Shown here: one piece after another, positions 45,261 to 57,201 of the stretch
Layout of the letters: every line of letters begins with the position of its first letter
Numbering within the stretch: the stretch's first letter is position 1
NCBI GenBank assembly: GCA_907163375.1
Contig: CAJQUW010004469.1
Span: 620,001 to 684,000 of the forward strand
Source of the DNA: Prostheceraeus crozeri
Lineage: Eukaryota > Platyhelminthes > Polycladida > Euryleptidae
DNA length: 64,000 nucleotides
Direction of reading: 5' to 3'
Notes under the pieces: model-generated
Seen by the model: the letters and a program-made list of their open reading frames with translations, nothing else
What the model was told of the DNA's origin: nothing
The model's database searches: none
Program-made: the position numbers and the translations under genes

Positions 45261-48200
45261 TAAGAAGTTCTCCACGTCAATCGATAGTTTTTACAAACAC
45301 TGCTGCATATTTCAAATTTTTAACAAGAGAACGCAAACTGCAAAATTATATGCATATTGACTATTTTTAATTCTTTTTAGGAGCCTGATCTCATAAATTA
45401 AAAAATAATGTGAATATTTCGAGCTTGTGTATTCTATTTAGGAATATAGGCTAGACAATTTAAACATGCTGTACAATGTGCATGTATGTCCTGATGGAAA
45501 ATGTTCTCATCTGAATGAAGGAAGTGAAATGTTGCGTTTGACCGCAGCTAATCCTATTGAAGATATATGGATCACTTCAATCTCCTCAAACATCATTAAT
45601 GATCATTTTGCTAACTGACCCGAAAAGTTGGGATTTGATTTTCTTTTACAATTTTATCTGCCAATAAGTTAGGAAGCAAATAATAAAGTTACACTTTATT
45701 TCAATTATCGTCAAGGTGATGAAAAAAGCATTTTCTGGTCCTTGAACTCTCCTATCAGTAGCATTTTGATGTTCAACCATATCATAGGTAACACAGAAAT
45801 TGACTATTCAAATACAATGTCCGAGGTAGTTGCATGCCATTGTTATTTTGTTCTTTTACGCAAACTGAGTTTGAGCATCAATGATCAGTGTCACGGTAAC
45901 ACGTAAAATTTGCCATTTCCTTGATTGTTAGAGGTGATGATTTCGAATGGTAAGTTCATTGAGTATTTATTTTCTGCCATTGAATATTATGATTCTGTGG
46001 TCTTGGACAATAGAGGGCATTATCACCGACGATTACTCGAATAGTTGATTTTGTAGTAAGGATTTTAAAATGCGCAAAGGTTTGCGTTATAAGTTGGTTT
46101 TAGGACATCAATGACTGCTTGAGCTATTTGCCTTCTCTGAGTCTGCCATAGCTTAGTGATTACTGCTCCGATGCTATCTACAAGACAACGCTGCGATTTC
46201 GCCCAAATTGCAAACGTTGTTTGATCGTTATCTGACTTTACAGCTACCCTGTCATACTTAATGATTTTTCAAACGTTAAGTTAATTTTTCAGCTGTTCTC
46301 TTTGATACTGAGTGCTGAGAGATCCTAGATATGACGGATTAGGTTACTTTTGATAGTTACTCTATGCGGCCTATTTACCATCTGCTTAGCCACATATTGA
46401 ACTATTTTTTTAGGATGAAGTATGACAAGTATTTTATAGCAATTTCAAAAATCTGTCATTCTGCATTTCTTGGATTTAGAAAATAGTTGATAATTAACTA
46501 AGAAGTTTTCGCCTCTAACTTAATATTAAGCAATTCGTTTTGTTGCAAATAAGTTAAAATGATTTTCAAAACTGAACACTGGAAATAACTAGGCCTATAC
46601 AAGAGCGAAGCGGTGGGTCAGTATTATGGAGATACTGTAAGGAAAGGCATGATAAAGAAACGCCTAAACGTATGCGATGAATGTGAGGAAGTGTGCACTC
46701 AACAAGCACCACAGAAAGAAAGATAGCAGAAGCGGTTAACATCAGAGGCAGTTATGGACTCAAAACGTTGAACATGGACTTTCTTTTCTATATGCATTCA
46801 CGAGTTATCCGATGAAATTAATTTTTAATGAACGGAACAATATTCTATCATTTTTTCTTGATTTTGATTTTGATTTTGATTCTTGATTCAATTATGGTTC
46901 TCCCGTTTATCGCCATCACTCCAACACTCCAGAGATAAAAATTGTCTTGATTTTGGATTTTTTGCTACACAACGATAGTATCAACACATTCATCAGTCAC
47001 AACGTCTATCTAAATGAGTCTTGTCAAATATACATTCTTCCAAAATAATGTCTGCAGCACTTAAAGAGTCTTTCAGCAAATCATGTGATAAATATAATGC
47101 TCTTCAATATTTAAAATTTACCGTGATGGCGTCAGCCTAGCTCACTAAAAAATCGATCATTTATCGAAATGAAGGGCTCTTTAACAGCCCACTTAGAATG
47201 AAACTATTTCTCTCTCATCTTTATAACGATTAGAATCAGAATTGGGGTTCTTTTGATAAAACTTAGAAGGTAGCCAAACGTGTTTGATAATCGTTCTGTT
47301 TCATGAAAAACAATTAAGTGAGTTATAAACAAATGAGAAATATTTCCTTAGACTGCAAATATCTACGACAAAAACCATTTGTATATAGCTGAATGAAGCT
47401 CTAGATGAATTTTTTCAAGAGCTTTGTCGGCTATTTCCGCAGGAATTTTGGGATTAAATGAATCTTCTGAAGGTAGGTGAGTTCATCCTCTTGACTTTTC
47501 AAATGTAGTCAGAGACTTTTGGTTTGTAGTGCTACAAGCATCTGCTTAAATGTGTTATTTTTTTGCAACATCTGCTGATATCAATAGCTTCATCAGTGGC
47601 AGTGAAGTATTATTAATGTACAGTAAGGATAGCATTGAAATTCATCAAGAGGACAGAAAGAGCTGATGCAGAGCTATTAAGGCGACCACATATTTACTAC
47701 GTAGACCGCATGGATAATGCTTTGCTCTCATCCTTTAATCCTTTTTTGTCAAAATATGATTTTTCCATAAAGTCTCAGAATTCTACAATAAGGAGCGTGA
47801 AAAATTTCAGCAGCACCTCACCTGGTCATGAAAAAAGGTCAAGAAATTGTTGGACCGTTTGAAACCGTTTATGTCAGATGTACAATTTTCAACTCAAAAT
47901 ATTCAGTCATTGCTGCAAAAACTTTTTTGGCCGGTGTGCACAGAGAAGAAAATGTGATTAACGTGATTCTAATGGTACAATTCCCAATCTACCGCAGAAT
48001 GTCCTCAAACTGCGTTCGAAAAAAATGGAAGTAGCTTAATTTTTGAAAATGGTTCGTGCATAAATTGGTTAATCATGACAGCCTTTGACAATTTTGTCTT
48101 AAATTGAAGCAAAACTACTATTGCATACATACATGTATACGACAATTTGAAGCCGATAGATGAGCAAAGGAAATTTTAACCTTTTCGCATCTGTGCCCAA

Positions 48201-49498
48201 TGTATCATTATCAACAGTTTGATGCGACCGTTTTGGGCCGATGTTGTGAATTCCATGACTGACCGAATAAAAGAGTGAATTAATGCGATTCCAATAGTGC
48301 AATCTCAACCCCGGTCGCCCTCAAGTTGCGATGAAGAGCTTGTTTTTGGAAAAACTTTATTTTTGAAAGTAGCTCTGGCTACTTCCAAAAAAGTTCTCAA
48401 TCGGCTACTTGATTATTGACAAATTGAAACAGACTAGTCAATAAACTATTCTATTCTCAGTGGGAGCGTTTCCTGCTTATGCAGTATTACCCAAAACACA
48501 ACAGGCTTTCGATGAAAAAGCTACCAAGGATAGCTTTTTTTGGTAGTAAGCTGAATATCAAAAAAGTTCAAATTCCAAAAGAGTGCGATGCATTTCGTGC
48601 AGCTACGCTGCCATTCAGTACAACAGGCTTTATTCCGGTAAACATGCGAGTAGATAAAGGGATAAAATCCTATCGTGCTGTAACTGAAGCAACATCAGCA
48701 TCAAAAGACCTTCAGCTTTTTTCAATCAAAAGCAAATAGTGAGCGCACTTTTACTAGCGGTGCAATGAATGAATGCATCCTGTGTCGTATTGACAGAAAT
48801 CGCTTGCACATCTTAGCATCACCTGCTATCAATGAAGTGCGTACATGTACTCATCCAAATGCCATAAGATTTATCATGTCCAAATAAGATATTGTGGTTA
48901 CTGTTCGATTGAAACACGCACAGTGCAAGTATAAGTCTGCTAAAAATGTCCTAATGCTTCCTGTAAATCACATCCACAAGTCCATCGTCAATAAATGCTT
49001 AACACTCCTAAAAATCTTGTTTGACACTCTATAGAGATTGAATCACTAATGGGAATCAGAAGTTGCACATCCATTGCATATTAATAATCACTATCAATTC
49101 GTAATTAGAAGTAGCACGTGACGTTCGCTATCATGAAACTTGACTCTTCGACTCATTTGTTCAATTGAGCAGCTTACGATAGTAACATTAGTAATAGAAA
49201 ATAAATAAACAGAATGTTGTCTTCATAATGTTCATAAACTTGTGATGATGTACAATTCATCTATATTATGTCATTTTGAAGCTGCCAAGTTGTCGACAAT
49301 TTTTATGAAGCAACATATGTACAAAAGCTATGATCTCTAAATGAATAAATAAAGAAGTGTTTGATAAACACATAATATAAAGTCAACAAAAATTTTCGCA
49401 TTAATATTTGCACATACCATACTATTGAAATATAGGCACATAGATTAGCACATTTGTGGCAAATCTGACTAAAACCAGCACATATACTAACTAGCACA
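45261..49498. other. Intron sequence, largely unrecognised
   Basis: Contains a TTGATT hexamer run at about 46857-46885 and open frames at 47635-47862 and 48479-48739 that I do not recognise. The latter (86 codons, with KLPRIAFFGSKLNIKKV and LPFSTTGFIPVNM) is relatively basic and might be a remnant of some element, but there is no evidence for function. Confidence 0.35.
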
Positions 49499-49500
49499 TA

Positions 49501-51217
49501 CGTGGTGTGATCCAAAATGTCCCGGACTAGCCTAGTTGCAGCCATCTCCTGATAACGAATACTGTTCCAGCTGTTTATTTAGGTCTCTAAGACACAATAA
49601 ATATGGTTGTAGAAACATGTTTAATTCATTCTATATTTTTTGCTGATTTATTAAACTTATTACTCGAATTTCAGTATTTTTCTAAATTTATCACTCGAAA
49701 ATTATGAACATATTACTAATAAAAATTTTACCGTATTTTTCAGGAGAAAACAGCAGAAGAGAAAAACTTTTATTCCAAAAAATTCAATTTATTTTCATTT
49801 TTCTATGTATGAGCCGTTTATATTTGTCACTTTCTCCCAGCGACTTTGCAATTTCCAGAAAAGCCTCGTGAAAAGAAATCAGGTGATAAGGAATCGAAAA
49901 ACTGATTGTGAGAAGTCTTTAATTCATTTGATGTGTCAATGAAGTGTTTTCGCACGTGTTTTTAAGAAATCTGAAGAGATAGAAATTGCTTGGGGCGATG
50001 TCAGGTAAGTAAGGAGGATGGTCTAAAAAATAAAATCCGTTCTTTGTTATTGCATCGGTCGCTCCGTGACTGGTGTATATTGGAGCATTGTCGTGTTGCA
50101 GAAGTAGAGGAATGTTTCGTGGTTTTCTAATCTTCTTCCTGACATCAGACAACAAGTGCGAGTAGTACTCACTGTTCATTCGAATAGATCTGTCAGCAAA
50201 GTCAACTAGTTGAATCCATAAGGCATTCCAAAATACGGTCAGCATCAATGATCGACGATGCGACGTTCCAGATCGCATCTTCAATGGTGCGGACACGCCC
50301 GGTTTCTGATCTCTGCAGATTCTCGTTTATTGTGTGGTAGATACAAAGATATCTGTTAGAATATTGCACAAGGACTGCCCCCCCCCCATAACTTTCGTAC
50401 AGATCCAAATTCGACAGCCGCTTGACCTCTGCTTTCTTTCAATTCGGACGAGAGAAACTTCGGCACAAAACGGGAGGACAATTTTCGATACCCAAGATCT
50501 TTAACCATGCCATAACAAGAACAAACAACTAATCCGTAACTGCTTTGATAATTCACGTGCAGTTATTCTCCTGTGCGTCAATATCGATTCATCACATTCC
50601 TCAATTTGTCATCCGGTATCTCTTGTGGCCTACCAACACCTGAGTAATCCTACTCTACAAACTGTCTCCCTCTTTTGAATTCGCTGATCCAAAAGTACAC
50701 CGTTGTTCGTGATGGTGCATTACTACCATAAGCGAAGTTCAATTCATTCAAAATGTCACTACTAGTAAATTCGCGGATCATGAGAAATCGTATAGCACTT
50801 CGGTATTCGATAGCAGAAACGGTTGAAACATTCATCGTGACGACTGCACAATCAATGAACAAGCGATTGAGTTCTTGCTGAATGTGAATCACATGACATC
50901 AGTCATCGTTTAATCACGTGACAGATGTAAGACGTCATAAACAAATGCCCTTCTAATGTCTAAACGAAATCAATTTAACTAAGTAAGTTGGATAAACTGA
51001 ATACTGTTAGACAGTTAGATAAACAGATAAATTTAGAAAAATACCAAAATTCGAGTAATAAGTTTAATAAATCAGTAAAAAATATAGAATGAATTAAACA
51101 TGTTTCTACAACCATATTTATTGTGTCTTAGAGACCTAAATAAACAGCTGGAACAGTATACGTTATCAGGGGATGGCTGCAACTAGGCTAGTCTGGGACA
51201 TTTTGGATCACACCACG
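49501..51217 (-). mobile_element. Complete but inactive mariner-type transposon with 192-bp TIRs
   Basis: Terminal inverted repeats of 192 bp (49501-49692 and 51026-51217) start CGTGGTGTGATCCAAAATGT and differ at only a few positions. TA dinucleotides flank both ends (49499-49500 and 51218-51219), the Tc1/mariner target duplication. The total length of 1717 bp is within the usual range, but the inverted repeats are much longer than the roughly 30 bp of typical mariners. It carries a single broken transposase gene on the - strand and lies in the last intron of the adhesion gene. Confidence 0.9.
49790..50892 (-). pseudogene. Decayed mariner transposase
   Basis: The reading starts with a helix-turn-helix region (IEYRSAIRFLMIREFTSSDI, then TTVYFWISEFKRGR) in the frame 50892-50650. 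It continues through KLSSRFVPKFLSSELKESR in 50556-50356 and ends with the catalytic part in a different frame at 50296-49919. There MLTVFWNALW and LLQHDNAPIYTSHG precede HPPYLPDIAPSNFYLF. Frame breaks occur around 50300-50400, next to a run of nine Cs, and again near 49920, where FFSRGFLEIAKSLGESDKYK resumes in another frame. Two of the three expected catalytic aspartates of a DD34D transposase read as asparagine (FWN for WWD, and PSN for PSD), while the HDNA aspartate is kept. The protein would be dead even without the frameshifts. Confidence 0.85.
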
Positions 51218-51219
51218 TA

Positions 51220-54202
51220 AGTCAGATACCTGCGAAATATCTACAGCTCACTGTCAAACACACAGGATGCAAAGGATAGCAGGTCATACGTACAGTGGGT
51301 GGGAGGAAAATATGTTTTGGTTTCACAAGTTAGCCAGTTACAGAGGAAACTGCTCATATCTTTACATGCCAAACATAATATACGAGATGAAATTAATATC
51401 CATGTGAAAGCATGCCAAAGCTTCGTTTTCACAAGTCGTTATGGTAATCATTTGAATATTCACATGAAAGAGAAACAATGAGGAGTCAGTTTTAATGCTG
51501 AGGGTTATTGACATCAGCAAAATGCAAAAACGACGGTGAGATTAAATAGAGAAACGGAATATGCATGTTGCTGGCGCTTGTTGTTTCGAGCTCGTCTTTG
51601 AGAATAGTTTGATTTTGTCATAGAATGTTTTGCACACAATTTATGATCACATCACTCCTTTTCATTGTTTGTAATTTTTCAGGCATAGGATTAATCAAGA
51701 GCATAGGCTTAGTGACTAATCAAATAATTGTGTGAAATTACAAAAACTTGTCATGTTCTTATACATGGTGGGCCTTTCTTAGCGACCGAAGTACCATTTC
51801 CTCCAATGAGATCGGTAATTTGATTTTACAGTGTACTTACTTGCATAGTTTTTGTAAACAAATTAGTTGAGGAGCGGTTTTAGTAGCCTATTGGATAGCA
51901 TTTCAATAAACTTATAAAAACTATATTATAGATAAAACTATTCAGAATAAAATAATAGGCATAAAATATAAATAATATAGACAGACAAAGATTACTGCCC
52001 GCACGTATTGGCTTAAAGTTCATCCTGTTGCATAACAATATCGTTAATTCTTTTAGACCTTATTTATATTTTTTGTATTATTTATATATTATATCATTTT
52101 TTTATTCCATTACATTTCCATAGGTCATTTTGCTAATTTAGATTCAAATTCAAAATTGCCTCTAATTTCACATGAATTATTTCTTGGTCTTGGACTTTTA
52201 ATATTTTGGAATTAACCAATATTTCGATTTTCTTCATCCGGGATAAAACAATGAGTGAAATCAGATCAGTGCATGCACAGCTTGCTGTTGAACACAGTTA
52301 AGGAAAATCAATAGAACGTCATCAACAAGCCAAACTTTTTATTAGCATTTGTAATTAACGTATCATTGATTTCCATAACTCTGTTTTGTAGATGAAGAAA
52401 GCTGAAGTATTGGTTCTGAGTTAATTTAATTAACAGTAAAATTAATTCATGTGAAGCCAGATGCAATGTTGAATTTGAATTATTTCACAGGAATAGACAG
52501 CTTAACAAGTATGTATAATTTAGGTCCACCACGTGACGGTTGCGCATAATCACTATATCCACTCCCCACTATAATGAACACACCTTTTTTGCAAAGTACT
52601 GGCGCCTTCATTCTTCGGTAATCTTATAGTTTTCCCTTTATCACTTGTCGAGACTTCATGAGAACTTGAATATTCCATTCACCAATTCTTGTTTCATTCA
52701 CCAATTTGGTGTAAGAGCCTTGTACTTTGCGAAATATACAGGACTATTTTCGGACAAACTTCACGGGTTTTCGATTTCGCGATTAATAACATGGCGTGAT
52801 CAAGTCCATGGATTATTTCAAGTAAACTCAGAATATTACTATATGAAGAAGATGTTCAAATGTTCAGAACTTAAAAACTTGATATTTGAAATATTTTTGT
52901 AAATGAGCCCGATCGAATCTGGACAAGCGGACTTCAGTTTCGTACCTAGGACATTCGAATTGCATACAAGCAGTAAAGAATGGCCTGAAACAAAATTTCG
53001 ACTATGTCATGTAATCAGTTATACTATTTCATAAAAAGAATCTGAAAAAACTGAAAGAACATGAAATATGAATTGTGAAAAAATAACATTAACTAAATTA
53101 ATATATTGGTTCGTGAATTCGCTAAGGTATCTTTAAAAAATATGCAATTCTCCAACCCATTTTGTGGAACAAACATAATTGAGAAAAATCGCTACCTCCG
53201 TAATGGCCGGTACCTGTTCATTTCGACAGTGTAACTTTGAAAATTTTAGCTATTTTTCTTCATTCATCCACTTTCTTCAAAACAAAAAGCACTTGACCAT
53301 TGTATCAAGATTGCATAATATCATCCGACCAGTCCTTTCGAACTTTGCCTTGAGATACTGTACAAAATGAAATTCTGGCTTTCACTTCATGCTGAAATGA
53401 ATCAATGTTCCTCGTATAAGGGAATAGACACCTCGTGTGACCAATCAAAGATTTAAAGTGTTATGCCTACATGAGACATTGTCAATCTAAAGCACAAATT
53501 GTTTTGATTCAGCTACAAGTGCATTTAAAATCCTCACAAGAATAATGTTGATTAGTAAATAGAAATTATGATACAAATAAGTCAACAGATTAGCTAGATG
53601 TACTTCTCCTATTAGTCTAAATTTTCCATTATAATTTATAAATCAGTTGAATTTATGAAATCGGAGGTAAAATCCAAATATTATGCGGTTGATGAAAAAC
53701 CTTTTACCGATAGAAATTTGATTCTGGCTCTTTTGCTCTTCACCCCATAAATTACATATTAATGTATATCCACAAAATGCCTTCATTAACGCGATATTAA
53801 ATTCTTCGCATTAATCTGATACAATTACTTTTTTCACTTTATCAGCGCTTTTGTTTGAAATTGTCAAGTTTGCGACCGATGGCTTTGACTATTTTCGTAT
53901 ACTGACCATTTTAATCACGTGATTCTTCTTAGTTATATGATCAATGAACAATGAGTTAGACTGAGGTGGCATTCAACCCTTGCCGTGGTCCTTAAGGTAG
54001 TATTCAGTGTATGATTGGAATTTTTGAATTTTCAAATTTGACTTTGTTCTTCAATACTGACATGAATCTCGTACAGTCATACGACCTGCTGTTATCATTT
54101 TCTGAACAAGCATTAATATGTGATGGAGTTTGGTAGAGATGACATTTGAAATTTCATATATTTTATCTGTGAATCTGGTTTAAGTTCAGCTGACATTTTC
54201 AG
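51220..54202. other. Intron sequence, nothing recognisable
   Basis: AT-rich intron with no supportable feature. It ends at a strong acceptor (CTGACATTTTCAG) discussed in the next entry. Confidence 0.4.
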
Positions 54203-54440
54203 GAATATCGCCGATGATCATGGAAAAGGAGCAACAACTTCTGCCTCTCGTAATTCAATGACCAGCAAGAAGAACATGGCCATCGTTTTCTTGGATGCTC
54301 GTGGCATTCTTTATATTATTGTTTTGCCCTTAGGACAGCTCGTAGCATACTTTGCTTACAGTGAGGAGCTTGAAAGGATGAAAAACGCTGTACATGAGAA
54401 GAGACGGTGTACCAATCTCAGTGATTTCTTTCTGAGATAA
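54203..54440 (+). other. Possible alternative terminal exon of the adhesion gene
   Basis: A strong acceptor with a branchpoint-like CTGAC (TCAGCTGACATTTTCAG) ends at 54202. The sequence then stays open in the phase required by exon g: it supplies the G that completes E372 and continues NIADDHGKGATTSASRNSM to a stop at 54438-54440. No internal GT donor keeps phase with exon h, so it could only be an alternative last exon. The second half is hydrophobic (MAIVFLDARGILYIIVLPLG) and reads like translated intron. No poly(A) signal is close by. It may simply be a pseudo-exon. Confidence 0.3.
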
Positions 54441-55255
54441 CTCGACACCACACACACGTCCTTAGAAACAAAGAAGAAGCTGTTTGAAATCGGACTCTCC
54501 ATTTTTGAATTTCCTCGGACTCTCTGATTTGAAATTCGGGAATGCTACGTCATCGATATCTATGAGAACTGTCATCTTCTGCTTTGCGCACTTAGCTTGT
54601 CAGTCCCGTGTCTAACCTGACAGAACGGGCGAAACATATCGTAAGAAAAGTTTTGTTGAACAAGAATGCAAATTGAACACCAACATGAATGATGCTTTAT
54701 AAACTAGCCAAGGGAGCAAATTTCTTCCGTGAAAATTGTTGGTAAAAAAAAAACAAAAGAAATAGAATTAAATTTTTATCGGTCAACATTTTTTCATCAA
54801 CCATAATATCTTAAATGTTTCATTATCTTGGAAACTGATATTTTCGAGTTATAAAACCACTGGAAAACCCTGGATCATAAAACTGCTCCGTGACGGCGAT
54901 TCCTAGATTCCCATATATATATTTGTCTATGTCAGGTGATCTGTCAATGAAATCTGTCGTGAATTGCAACCTGATTGGAAGATAAAATGTTCGATTTCCT
55001 TGAAGTTATGATATTTTGTGATTTGTTGAGTGTATTATCAGATGATGCTGTCATGCAAAATCATAAGCATGATAAAAAACGCACCAGATAATATTATTTA
55101 TCAGAATCATGATATTCAATGGATGAGAACCATTACTTAGTTGCAATTGAATTACACGGTGAAAGCGTAGCGATCGGCTGTTGATAATTATGAAGATCGT
55201 CAAAGATTTTGTATATAAATGCGTACAATTTAAATTGTCTTTTTTCTTTCTGTAG
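54441..55255. other. Intron sequence, nothing recognisable
   Basis: Last part of the intron before exon h, ending in a long pyrimidine tract (TTGTCTTTTTTCTTTCTGTAG). Confidence 0.45.
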
Positions 55256-55697
55256 GAGTACTCGTTCTTTTGACAGCGGGTACAGCCCTGGACCGACTAT
55301 GATGACCAATCTGCAACATCTGCCTCTCCATCTTCAACAACAAGCACTGATCCAACACCAACAAAGACATCAGTCTCCGCAACCTCCACATGGTACTTTC
55401 CTTCCTCCACCTCCGCCCCAACTTACAAACCTTCATGTACCTCACTGCCCACAGCAGCAACATCAGTCCAGTCCACCTCCTCCACCGCCACCACCACCTC
55501 AACAGAACCAACAACCAACCGGCGTGTCAACCAATAGTGAAGATCGCTCCCATATGAATCCCAACACTTCAACTTTCAGTGTCAACAGTAGCACACTGTC
55601 GAGAAGGAGTAGCCTTGCGCAAGCGCAATCGTCACCTCTCGGGACTCCGCCGCCACAGCCTCAACAGGTTCAGTTGTCGCAGGCAACAAACGTGTGA
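55256..55697 (+). CDS. kirre: Kirre/Roughest-type receptor, last coding exon h (tail with PDZ motif)
   Basis: The acceptor ends at 55255, and the first base completes E372 from exon g. Residues 373-518 form the distal cytoplasmic tail up to TGA at 55695-55697. It starts STRSFDSGYSPGPTMM and becomes Gln/His/Pro-rich, with prolines in runs of five (about 422-426) and nine (about 445-453) that could bind SH3, WW or EVH1 domains. A Ser/Thr-rich section follows. The last residues are SQATNV: T-x-V at the C terminus is a class I PDZ ligand, and fly Kirre/Rst and vertebrate KIRREL proteins also end in T-x-V and bind PDZ scaffolds. A stop directly after this motif strongly supports both the reading frame and the family. 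A second AG at 55257-55258 could shift the acceptor by one codon. Confidence 0.93.
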
Positions 55698-56069
55698 ACA
55701 AAACAACGGTCACCAAAAAGGACATTCTTCAGTCATGTGAGGACAGGCGTAAGTAAATGGATGAAAGTGAATTGTTAGGACCAAAATCGATCGGTCTGAA
55801 TTCACCCCGCCTCTGAAAACTAGTCAATATTTGCTTGTGACATTTCATCTGAATTGTTTTGGTTCTACTTCTTTGTCTTGATATCTTTTCTCTTCTTGTA
55901 AGAGTCGCTGTATCTGAGGTTGTACATATACTTTCTACTCATATTACTCCGCTATGGACAGTTATTTCTATTGTCTGGTCATTTGTCTAATTGTACAAAA
56001 AATTGTGAACTATGACTGACACTAAAGTTGAGCAAGACTCAATGTCTTATCATTGTACTATCCAAGTAC

Positions 56070-56075
56070 AATAAA
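56070..56075 (+). terminator. Proximal poly(A) signal AATAAA
   Basis: Canonical hexamer about 370 bp after the stop codon. The downstream sequence is not clearly GT-rich, so it is probably the weaker of two alternatives. Confidence 0.4.
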
Positions 56076-56744
56076 ACATGACCAACAATAACAATACCCA
56101 TTTCATTCAAAGCGTCTCTTTAGATTGTAATATAAACAGTAGTAAATTGTTTTGCGCATTGATTTTTATACATTAGGCTATAACGTCCAATTTTATATAA
56201 TGCGATCCATCAACTTTCTGTACGTCGTTATTTTTTGCCGAATTTTCAATCATGCATTTCTAACATATATGAAGTTCATCATGTTTTTATCAATTTGGGA
56301 GCTATCATGTCTTTCCACTCTATATCTAGTTGTTAATCAGGGTGCTATCTGAAAAGTTTTGTATACTTTGATCGTTATTTTAATCAGCATGCCTCGAATG
56401 CTGATTAACATATTTACGTACATGTATATCTCAGTAACCAAAGCATTCAGCTACTAAGGTAAAGCGCATTGTGAAATCCAAGTCTGAGAGATAAAGCGTT
56501 ACCTCTGTTGCAAATGTGCTTTGACTTCATCGAATGTTGATGTGGATGTAATTATTTTCTGTTTTTACTTTGTATATAAATTATATAATGTAACAATAAT
56601 GAACTGCAATATTGATTTTCAAATTGTTTTGGAAATATCAAATGAAACACCGCGAAAAGCTTTGTAGTTGTGTTTAAGATTGATTTTACATGTTTTCATA
56701 CATGAGCACTATTGGCTATAAACTCGTGGGATGTCGCTTGTTCA

Positions 56745-56750
56745 AATAAA
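56745..56750 (+). terminator. Distal poly(A) signal AATAAA
   Basis: Canonical hexamer about 1.05 kb after the stop codon. It is followed after about 15 bases by CTGTGTTTTATCTTTTC, a T/GT-rich stretch of the kind that serves as a downstream element for cleavage and polyadenylation. This makes it the best candidate for the end of the mRNA. Confidence 0.65.
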
Positions 56751-56770
56751 GACTATAGACGATACCTGTG

Positions 56771-57201
56771 TTTTATCTTTTCAATGTTCTAGTGTATTTT
56801 ACAATGCACGAGAGTTCAAAATACTTTTATGACATTTTAAAGTCCTATCTAAGTGCAATGCTCTTCAAGTGATTTCGCTTCCCTCTCTGAAATTTTCATG
56901 TAGACTAGCGTTTCTCAATATTTTATACTCAGCTTTATAATGAAAATTGCTTTACAGGACTCATACGGGATATATTGAATTTTAAATTCTGTAGACTTTT
57001 GCTTACATATCATCATCATATTTGTATAGAAAAAGTTTATTGTAGCATTTTCTAAGTATTTAATATGCAAACAATTCCAGCTATGATCTCAATACCCATT
57101 GAATCCAAATGTTGTGAAATTTCTGACGCATACATTAGTGTACTGTGCGCTATCTTGAACATTCACTGCTCTGTTTGGTCTAGTTGACCATTGCCACAAA
57201 A
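56771..57201. other. Intergenic sequence, nothing recognisable
   Basis: Region between the poly(A) site and the first BED-type hAT miniature. No feature seen. Its last eight bases, CCACAAAA, are that element's left target duplication. Confidence 0.45.

Larger units (their letters stand above)
55698..56765 (+). other. 3' UTR of the adhesion gene
   Basis: Non-coding sequence from the stop codon to the probable cleavage region just after the AATAAA at 56745-56750. It is AT-rich, and the open frame at 56152-56352 has no protein features. The end is inferred from the signal and from the following T/G-rich stretch. No transcript data are available. Confidence 0.6.

Noticed and set aside
55230-55514. 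- strand frame rich in Arg and Trp (RWWWRWRRWTG)
   Set aside because: Antisense of the proline-codon run in exon h.
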